DNA of 13,083 bases from an uncultured Methylococcaceae bacterium (GTDB lineage: Bacteria > Pseudomonadota > Gammaproteobacteria > Methylococcales > Methylomonadaceae), in the NCBI GenBank assembly GCA_903873045.1, contig CAIQND010000157.1, positions 1 to 13,083 on the forward strand, written 5' to 3'. Of this stretch, positions 8,437-13,083 are shown in pieces. The notes beneath the pieces were generated by a model. The model saw nothing but the letters and a program-made list of their open reading frames with translations, did not search any database and was not told the origin of the DNA. The position numbers were made by a program, and so were the translations under genes. Numbering within the stretch: position 1 is the stretch's first letter; each line of letters opens with the position of its first letter.

Positions 8437-9318
8437 ATGCAAGGTCAATATTTTTTAAGGTTTCAATTGACGCGTTACGCGGCTAAGTTGATACAAGGTT
8501 TAGTGGTTTTATTACTCTGTGTTCCTGCCTGTGTCGACTCAAAAGTATATCAATGGCAAGATGTTCAGGGTAGTGAGCATTTTTCGGATCGCTTTAATCC
8601 TAATGCAAAAATTGTCAACATAAAGCCGGGTTACGGTTTTTATCAGGTTAAAAAAGTTTACGATGGTGATACGGTTGAACTGGATGATGGTCGTAAAATC
8701 CGTTTTTTAGGTATTAATACGCCGGAGATTCAGCATAAAGATAAAATGGCTGAAGCGGGTGGAGAAGAAGCCAAGGCTTGGTTGATTAATAAGCTGCAAG
8801 GTACCCGGGTTCGCCTGGAATTTGATGTTGAAAAAACCGATAAATACGGTAGAACTTTAGCATACCTGTTTACTGAAAAAAAAGAGCATTTAAATGTGTC
8901 TTTAGTTAAAGAAGGTCTGGCGACAATTAGTATTTTTCCGCCTAATTTGCTGTATGTTAATGAGTTGGTTGCTGCCGGGAATAAGGCGGAGCAGGATAAG
9001 TTGGGGGTTTGGCAGCGCCACGAGTATGCGGCAATACCCGTTGGCAATCTTACGGAAGCAGGACACCCAGGTTGGACACGACTGGTGGGCAAGGTTGTCA
9101 GTATTCGTAATACCTCCAAATCGGTTTACCTGGTTTTTTCTGATCAATTTGAGGCACGCATTGAAAGCAAATGGCTGACCTCATTTCCTGACGTAAATGA
9201 CTACGTGGGAAAAACGCTCGAAGTTCGTGGTTGGCTGAATAAAAACAGAAAGCAATTTTCAATGTTAATTCGTCATCCGAGCGCAATCAGTCAACCAGAA
9301 AAAGTTAAAGAGCAATAA
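8437..9318 (+). CDS. Exported thermonuclease-family protein (SNase-like) with DUF4124-like N terminus
   Basis: A 293-aa protein of the staphylococcal nuclease family, which cleaves DNA or RNA with Ca2+. Residues 14-34 look like an export signal (hydrophobic GLVVLLLCVPAC). Residues 37-62 (KVYQWQDVQGSEHFSDR) resemble the short DUF4124 domain common in exported proteobacterial proteins. The nuclease domain is about 68-197: YDGDT (75-79), Arg89, TPE with Glu97, and KYGRT with Arg139, matching the SNase catalytic Arg35/Glu43/Arg87 pattern. The SNase Asp40 position is Asn94 (INTPE), as I recall in many bacterial homologues. A further small, probably OB-like domain (about 213-288, ending LIRHPSAIS) follows. 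AAGG at 8424-8427, 9 nt before the ATG, is a good ribosome binding site and supports this start. Envelope location and a nutritional or DNA-processing role are inferred. VPAC could also be read as a poor lipobox. Confidence 0.88.
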   Translation: MQGQYFLRFQLTRYAAKLIQGLVVLLLCVPACVDSKVYQWQDVQGSEHFSDRFNPNAKIVNIKPGYGFYQVKKVYDGDTVELDDGRKIRFLGINTPEIQHKDKMAEAGGEEAKAWLINKLQGTRVRLEFDVEKTDKYGRTLAYLFTEKKEHLNVSLVKEGLATISIFPPNLLYVNELVAAGNKAEQDKLGVWQRHEYAAIPVGNLTEAGHPGWTRLVGKVVSIRNTSKSVYLVFSDQFEARIESKWLTSFPDVNDYVGKTLEVRGWLNKNRKQFSMLIRHPSAISQPEKVKEQ

Positions 9319-9375
9319 ACGAATGCGATGTTAGGATAATGAAGGTGAGATGCTACAATTGCCAGCTTATTAAAA

Positions 9376-9381
9376 TATAAT
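9376..9381 (+). promoter_or_regulatory. Perfect TATAAT -10 hexamer just before the ABC transporter gene
   Basis: TATAAT at 9376-9381 lies 13 nt before the GTG start at 9395. The -35 at the 17-bp position (CTACAA, 9353-9358) is poor. TTGCCA at 9359-9364 is a better hexamer, but its spacer of 11 bp is too short. If the box is used, the leader would be only about 6-8 nt. It may be a chance match in AT-rich DNA. Confidence 0.25.
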
Positions 9382-9394
9382 TAAGTTTATCCCC

Positions 9395-11185
9395 GTGCAA
9401 TCAAAACAGACTAAACATGCTTACACATGGAACACTATTTATCAAATTGCCTTAGAGCATAAAAAAGCACTGATTTATTCTCATTTTATTGCTATTTTAG
9501 CAACCATTGCCAGTGTGCCCGTGCCTTTGCTGATGCCATTGTTGGTAGATGAGGTTTTATTGAATAAACCGGGAGTAGCGATTGGGTTTATTAATCAATT
9601 TTTTCCTGCTGAATGGCATCTGCCCCTACTTTATATCTCTGTTGTTTTGATTGCCAGTTTAATACTGAGAGTCATCGCCAGCATTTTTAACATCATTCAG
9701 GCGCGACACTTTTCCTGTATTTCCAAAGACATTATTTTTCGCATCCGCAAAAATCTGATCAGACATTTACAAACTATTTCCATGGCCGAATATGAAAGTC
9801 TTGGCACCGGTACGGTGGTCACTCATTTGGTTAAAGACCTTGATACGATTGATGCGTTTATTGGTACTACCGTTAGCCGGTTATTGGTCGCTGTCCTGAC
9901 TATTATCGGAACGGCGGTTATTTTGCTCTGGATGCACTGGCAGTTGGGCTTGTTTATCATGCTGTTAAATCCGGTGGTGATTTATTTCACGCGCGTAGTC
10001 GGTTCCCGTGTTAAAAATCTAAAGTCCAAGGAAAATTCTGCTTACGAAGTGTTTCAACAATCACTCACTGAAACGCTGGAAGCGATCAATCAAATCCGCG
10101 CCAGTAACCGAGAACATTATTATTGTCAGCAATTAATTGAGTCTGCCCGATCAGTTAAAGATTTTTCAGCGGCTTTTGCCTGGAAAAGTGATGCGGCATC
10201 GCGTTTAAGTTTTCTGGTGTTTCTGTTTGGTTTTGATATTTTTCGCGCCTGCGCCATGATGATGGTGTTTTATTCGGATCTTAGTATTGGCGAGATGCTG
10301 GCGGTGTTTGGCTATCTTTGGTTTATGATGGCTCCCGTGCAGGAAATTTTGGGAATTCAATATGCTTTTTATGCCGCCAAAGCGGCGTTGGTACGTATCA
10401 ATAGATTGAATGCGTTGGAACAAGAACCCTATTATCCTCATCTTGAAAATCCGTTTTTACATAAAACAACTGTCGCTATACGCGTCGATAATCTGCATTT
10501 TAGTTATGGCGAAGAAAAAATACTTAACGGCATTCAGTTAACAATTAAAGCCGGAGAAAAAGTGGCGCTGGTGGGTGCCAGCGGAGGTGGCAAGTCTACT
10601 TTGATACAAGCCTTGATTGGTCTTTATTTACCCAGTGAAGGCCGGATTTATTTTGATGGCGTTCCTATTGAGCGCATAGGTTTGGAAGTTGTCAGGGAAA
10701 ATGTAGTTACCGTGCTACAGCATCCGGTTCTATTTAATGATACTATCCGCGCCAATTTGACGCTGGGGAAGCCGTCCAGCGATGCGGCATTATGGAAGGC
10801 ACTGGCGATTGCACAAATGGAAGAGGCAGTTAAAGATCTGCCAAACGGGTTGAATACGGTCGTCGGTCGTTTGGGGATGCGGCTTTCCGGCGGTCAACGG
10901 CAAAGAATGGCTATTGCCCGCATGATTGTTGCCAATCCCAAAGTGGTGATATTGGATGAAGCAACCTCTGCGCTGGATAGCGAAACCGAGTATAAATTAC
11001 ATCAAGCATTGGCTGCTTTTTTAAAAGGCCGGACTACCATTATCATTGCCCATCGTTTGAGCGCGGTTAAACAAGCCGACCATGTTTATGTTTTTGAACA
11101 GGGTGTTATTTGTGAACAAGGACGTCATGAAACGTTAATTAATAATAAGGGTCTTTATGCCAAACTGTATGGCGAATATCAATAA
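9395..11185 (+). CDS. ABC exporter half-transporter (fused permease and ATPase)
   Basis: A 596-aa inner-membrane protein of the ABCB/MsbA type, expected to work as a dimer and drive export by ATP hydrolysis. The N-terminal ~330 residues hold hydrophobic stretches consistent with about six membrane helices (clear ones near 26-50, 78-102, 158-180 and 183-200). The ATPase has Walker A GASGGGKST (394-402), Q-loop LQHP, signature LSGGQRQ (497-503), Walker B VVILDEA with Asp521 and catalytic Glu522, and the H-loop His553 (IIIAHRLS). All key residues are intact. The start is GTG at 9395: an in-frame TAA lies a few codons upstream, and the next ATG codons fall inside the first membrane segment. No Shine-Dalgarno sequence is visible. 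The nearest same-strand gene ends 76 nt upstream. The substrate cannot be read from sequence; lipid, peptide or drug export are all possible. Confidence 0.9.
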   Translation: MQSKQTKHAYTWNTIYQIALEHKKALIYSHFIAILATIASVPVPLLMPLLVDEVLLNKPGVAIGFINQFFPAEWHLPLLYISVVLIASLILRVIASIFNIIQARHFSCISKDIIFRIRKNLIRHLQTISMAEYESLGTGTVVTHLVKDLDTIDAFIGTTVSRLLVAVLTIIGTAVILLWMHWQLGLFIMLLNPVVIYFTRVVGSRVKNLKSKENSAYEVFQQSLTETLEAINQIRASNREHYYCQQLIESARSVKDFSAAFAWKSDAASRLSFLVFLFGFDIFRACAMMMVFYSDLSIGEMLAVFGYLWFMMAPVQEILGIQYAFYAAKAALVRINRLNALEQEPYYPHLENPFLHKTTVAIRVDNLHFSYGEEKILNGIQLTIKAGEKVALVGASGGGKSTLIQALIGLYLPSEGRIYFDGVPIERIGLEVVRENVVTVLQHPVLFNDTIRANLTLGKPSSDAALWKALAIAQMEEAVKDLPNGLNTVVGRLGMRLSGGQRQRMAIARMIVANPKVVILDEATSALDSETEYKLHQALAAFLKGRTTIIIAHRLSAVKQADHVYVFEQGVICEQGRHETLINNKGLYAKLYGEYQ

Positions 11186-11188
11186 AGC

Positions 11189-11220
11189 AGGTGCAAGGTA
11201 TAAATCAATCCCTTGAACCT
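11189..11220 (+). repeat. Imperfect stem-loop between the ABC transporter and PHP genes
   Basis: AGGTGCAAGG (11189-11198) pairs with CCTTGAACCT (11211-11220) at 9 of 10 positions around a 12-nt loop. CCTTGAACCT recurs just downstream at about 11225-11234, giving a small direct repeat. There is no T tract, so a terminator role is doubtful. It might be attenuating or a chance structure. Confidence 0.3.
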
Positions 11221-11249
11221 TTCACCTTGAACCTCGAATCTGACTACTT

Positions 11250-12083
11250 ATGACCGAACTTTACGATTTACATTGTCATTCAACCGCCTCTGATGGTGCC
11301 TTATCGCCAACAGAATTAGTGCAGCGTGCGTACCAGCAGGGTGTTACTTCGCTGGCATTAACCGATCACGATACCACCAATGGACTTGTTGAAGCACAGT
11401 TGTGTGCAACGGCGACAGGTATCAGGTTAATTCCCGGTATTGAACTGTCTACCAACTGGCAAGATAAATGTTTCCACATAGTAGGGCTGGGGATTGATCC
11501 AGACTATCAGCCTTTGGCTGAAGCTACTCAAGATTTGCAGAGTACCCGTATGGTGCGAGCAGAAAAAATTGCTTTAAAGCTGGAGAAAAAGCGTATCCCT
11601 GGTGCGTTTGAAGCGGTCAAAAAAGCGGCGGGTACAGGCATGATTACCCGTTCCCATTTTGCCGATTTTCTGCGCTCACAAAACCATGTCTCTACCCAGC
11701 AAGAAGCCTTTGATCGCTATCTGGCTAAAGGCAAATCGGCTTATGTTTCTACATCCTGGGCTGAACTGGAGTTGGCGGTAAGCTGGATTACCGGAGCGGG
11801 CGGCGTTGCGGTATTGGCGCATCCTTTACGCTATAAACTAACCGCCAATTGGATGAAACGCTTGCTGACAGCCTTTAAGGAGGCGGGCGGGCAGGGCATA
11901 GAAGTGATAACAAGCAGAATGAATGCCGACGAAATACGCGTGGCTGCTGATTATGCGACCCGATTTGAACTGGCAGGGTCAATGGGATCTGATTTTCATA
12001 ATGCAACTAATCAATGGGTCGAATTAGGTAGGCTTGCGCCTTTGCCCAATAATATTAAGCCGGTTTGGGAGTTGCTGGGTTAG
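11250..12083 (+). CDS. rnm: PHP-domain phosphoesterase, YciV/RNase AM (TrpH) family
   Basis: A 277-aa cytoplasmic metal-dependent phosphoesterase. The PHP metal-site motifs are in order: HCHSTASDG (His8, His10, Asp15), TDHDT (Asp39, His40), PGIELS (Glu65), His76 (FHIVG), AHPLRY (His191) and GSDFH (Asp248, His250). Length and motifs fit E. coli YciV, described as a 3',5'-nucleotide bisphosphate phosphatase and as RNase AM, a 5'-3' exoribonuclease that trims 5' ends of rRNAs. The substrate here is inferred from family membership. The ATG at 11250 lies 64 nt after the ABC gene and has no clear Shine-Dalgarno sequence, but the conserved HCH motif begins at residue 8, as expected near the N terminus. 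E. coli yciV is near the trp genes and yciO; neither is in this window. Confidence 0.88.
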   Translation: MTELYDLHCHSTASDGALSPTELVQRAYQQGVTSLALTDHDTTNGLVEAQLCATATGIRLIPGIELSTNWQDKCFHIVGLGIDPDYQPLAEATQDLQSTRMVRAEKIALKLEKKRIPGAFEAVKKAAGTGMITRSHFADFLRSQNHVSTQQEAFDRYLAKGKSAYVSTSWAELELAVSWITGAGGVAVLAHPLRYKLTANWMKRLLTAFKEAGGQGIEVITSRMNADEIRVAADYATRFELAGSMGSDFHNATNQWVELGRLAPLPNNIKPVWELLG

Positions 12084-12112
12084 CTTGTTGCAACTGTGTT
12101 CAACATCAAGTT

Positions 12113-12173
12113 GCAACCCCGACCGAGCGTTTGAAAACTTTAATCGCTTTCAAAGCGTGAGTGATGGGGTTGC
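12113..12173. repeat. Nested inverted repeats between convergent genes
   Basis: GCAACCCC (12113-12120) and GGGGTTGC (12166-12173) form a perfect 8-bp outer stem. Inside lies the 13-nt palindrome CGCTTTCAAAGCG (12145-12157). The element sits in the 155-nt gap between the PHP gene (+) and the coiled-coil gene (-), which converge here. It could reduce read-through in both directions, but there is no T tract, so it is not a canonical intrinsic terminator. Confidence 0.45.
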
Positions 12174-12238
12174 TACTCTCGTCAAACCTCAGAAATAAAA
12201 TATGCAGGCCGTGCAAGATTACCAGCGGATAATATGGC

Positions 12239-12718
12239 TTAAGGCAAAAATTTAATCGCAGCAATGACCATGCCGCCAACGGTAAGCGTTGTTGCAAACG
12301 ACCAGACCATAAAATGATCAATACGGGAAGTTAGCACTTCAAAGCGCTTATCGACTTGTTCAAAGCGCTTATCGACTTGTTCAAAGCGCTTGTCTACTTG
12401 TTCAAAGCGCTTGTCTACTTGCTCAAAGCGCCTGTCAACCTGCTCAAAATGTTTATCCACTTGCTCAATACGGCTATTAACTTGCTCAAAACGTAAATCC
12501 ATATCTTTACGCAGTAAAATCATTTCCTCTCGCAACTCTTTATTAAGTGCCGCCGTTTCAGTTCGTAAGTCTTTGTCTAAGTGCTCAAAATGATTAGTCT
12601 GCGCTTTAAGTACCAGCAAAATCATTTCATCGCTGCTTAAAGCTTCCTCCCCCAATTTTGAAAAAATTGCTTTGGTTTTATTGTCCAGCCAATCTTCAAA
12701 TAACTGATCATCAAACAT
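12239..12718 (-). CDS. Small coiled-coil protein with heptad repeats and C-terminal membrane anchor
   Basis: I do not recognise a named family with certainty. The 159-aa product has a charged N terminus (1-40), a helical charged middle part (41-76), then a run of heptads of the form RFEQVDK (about 77-133). The heptads are almost perfect copies, with F/I and V at the a/d positions. One hydrophobic segment (about 137-157, WSFATTLTVGGMVIAAIKFL) follows, giving a predicted tail anchor. This resembles short coiled-coil/transmembrane proteins such as DUF1640-like or Borrelia Bdr proteins in general shape only. It probably oligomerises through the coiled coil and faces the cytoplasm. The start codon is the complement of 12716-12718; the purine-rich GTGGTGTG upstream is a weak RBS. 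CATAAT (complement of 12747-12752) is a possible -10. Function unknown. Confidence 0.8.
   Translation of the reverse strand: MFDDQLFEDWLDNKTKAIFSKLGEEALSSDEMILLVLKAQTNHFEHLDKDLRTETAALNKELREEMILLRKDMDLRFEQVNSRIEQVDKHFEQVDRRFEQVDKRFEQVDKRFEQVDKRFEQVDKRFEVLTSRIDHFMVWSFATTLTVGGMVIAAIKFLP
12339..12485. repeat. Seven tandem 21-bp units coding for coiled-coil heptads
   Basis: The units begin at 12339, 12360, 12381, 12402, 12423, 12444 and 12465, each 21 bp and each coding for one heptad on the minus strand. The first two are identical, the third and fourth differ at one base, and the last three drift progressively. The pattern suggests recent in-frame expansion at the C-terminal end of the coiled coil. 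Confidence 0.9.
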
Positions 12719-12800
12719 ACATCACACCACTTCACTTCACTACCAAATTATGGATAGTTTAACACCAAAATAAAAACTGCCCCAGCTTTCCTAAAACGTC

Positions 12801-12907
12801 TAAGGTGATTTCTGAGAAAGAACTTACCCATTAGACGAATCCAATCGTTTTCTTGATTGGGAAAATCCTACTTTTAATGGGTAAAATATTCTCCGGAAAT
12901 CACCTTA
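12801..12907. repeat. Symmetric 107-bp palindromic element bounded by TA, MITE-like
   Basis: The two 33-bp arms (12801-12833 and 12875-12907) are inverted copies matching at 26 of 33 positions. There are perfect blocks at the outer end (TAAGGTGATTTC/GAAATCACCTTA, 12 bp) and at the inner end (TTACCCATTA/TAATGGGTAA, 10 bp). The 41-bp centre holds another hairpin, CCAATC (12841-12846) with GATTGG (12855-12860). Both ends are TA, consistent with a TA target duplication as made by IS630/Tc1-mariner transposases. It encodes nothing and lies in the intergenic region upstream of the coiled-coil gene. Confidence 0.6.
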
Positions 12908-12977
12908 AACTATGAACAATGAATAGCCTATTAACCACACATGAGCCATTTGCGCTGCTCTGTAAGCCTTGATATTT

Positions 12978-13083
12978 CTAGTCTGTAGCACCCCGTAAAA
13001 TTCGTTCACCCCAATTTTCAACGGTAGAATCAGGGTTTGAAGGGGGTAGATTTTGATGAAATTCGTTTTTTATAAATTTCCAC
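12978..13083 (-). CDS. Possible C-terminal fragment of a minus-strand gene cut by the window edge
   Basis: On the minus strand one frame is open from the window edge for 34 codons to a TAG (complement of 12978-12980). It encodes a hydrophilic tail ending NWGERILRGATD. The composition is protein-like, but an open stretch this short can occur by chance. I do not recognise the family. Any gene would start beyond 13083. Confidence 0.3.
   Translation of the reverse strand, partial: WKFIKNEFHQNLPPSNPDSTVENWGERILRGATD

Noticed and set aside
8730..9119. A 129-aa minus-strand ORF within the nuclease gene
   Set aside because: It is antisense to the conserved SNase domain; its low-complexity Ser/Pro/Leu composition is typical of a shadow frame.
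1..12083. Functional link between the 5S rRNA and the RNase AM-family gene in the same window
   Set aside because: The E. coli family member trims rRNA 5' ends, but the genes are about 11 kb apart with unrelated genes between. Shared presence in the window is not evidence of linkage.
12106..12321. A 71-aa minus-strand ORF overlapping the end of the coiled-coil gene
   Set aside because: It overlaps the coding end of the coiled-coil gene in another frame and runs through the palindromic intergenic DNA. It has no recognisable motif or RBS and is best read as a shadow or translated repeat.
12339..12485. CRISPR array
   Set aside because: The 21-bp units are contiguous with no spacers and are coding heptads. 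No cas genes are present.
12390..12593. Plus-strand ORF with Cys-rich STCSKRL repeats
   Set aside because: It is the antisense reading of the 21-bp heptad repeats. Its regular cysteines simply mirror the minus-strand coiled-coil code.

Overview
The window looks like chromosomal DNA of a gammaproteobacterium of moderate to low GC content with AT-rich intergenic regions. The main clues are a 5S rRNA 3' part that lines up closely with the E. coli molecule and a set of proteobacterial housekeeping-type proteins. A type I methanotroph-like lineage (Methylococcales) is possible, but that is an impression and was not tested.

Layout: (1) 1-136 is the end of an rRNA operon: the last ~96 nt of 5S rRNA and a strong intrinsic terminator. 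(2) 137-887 is a long AT-rich gap with a distant inverted-repeat pair (251-272/599-620), a small hairpin, and a plausible extended -10 promoter for the next gene. (3) 888-8172 is a probable two-gene operon. It holds a very long glutamate synthase large subunit (1827 aa) and, 61 nt downstream, a CysJ-like diflavin reductase (FMN flavodoxin domain plus FAD/NADPH domains). The usual small subunit gltD is not in the window. (4) 8437-9318 is an exported thermonuclease-like protein. (5) 9395-11185 is a type I exporter half-transporter with fused ATPase. (6) 11250-12083 is a PHP-domain phosphoesterase of the YciV/RNase AM family. (7) 12239-12718 on the minus strand encodes a small coiled-coil, tail-anchored protein built on near-identical 21-bp repeats. 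(8) 12719-13083 contains a symmetric 107-bp palindromic element bounded by TA and, at the edge, a possible C-terminal fragment of a minus-strand gene.

The most interesting point is the gltB-diflavin reductase pair. The GltB-like protein keeps the amidotransferase nucleophile, the FMN-domain motifs and three cluster cysteines. It differs from the textbook enzyme in three ways: an inserted block of about 100 residues before the FMN domain, a one-residue-shorter spacing in the 3Fe-4S motif, and a C-terminal extension of roughly 185 residues. A reductase that turns NADPH into one-electron FMN chemistry sits where gltD would be expected. I infer that this may be a glutamate synthase variant fed by a diflavin reductase instead of GltD. 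The sequence suggests this but does not prove it. The other genes look like independent housekeeping or accessory genes.
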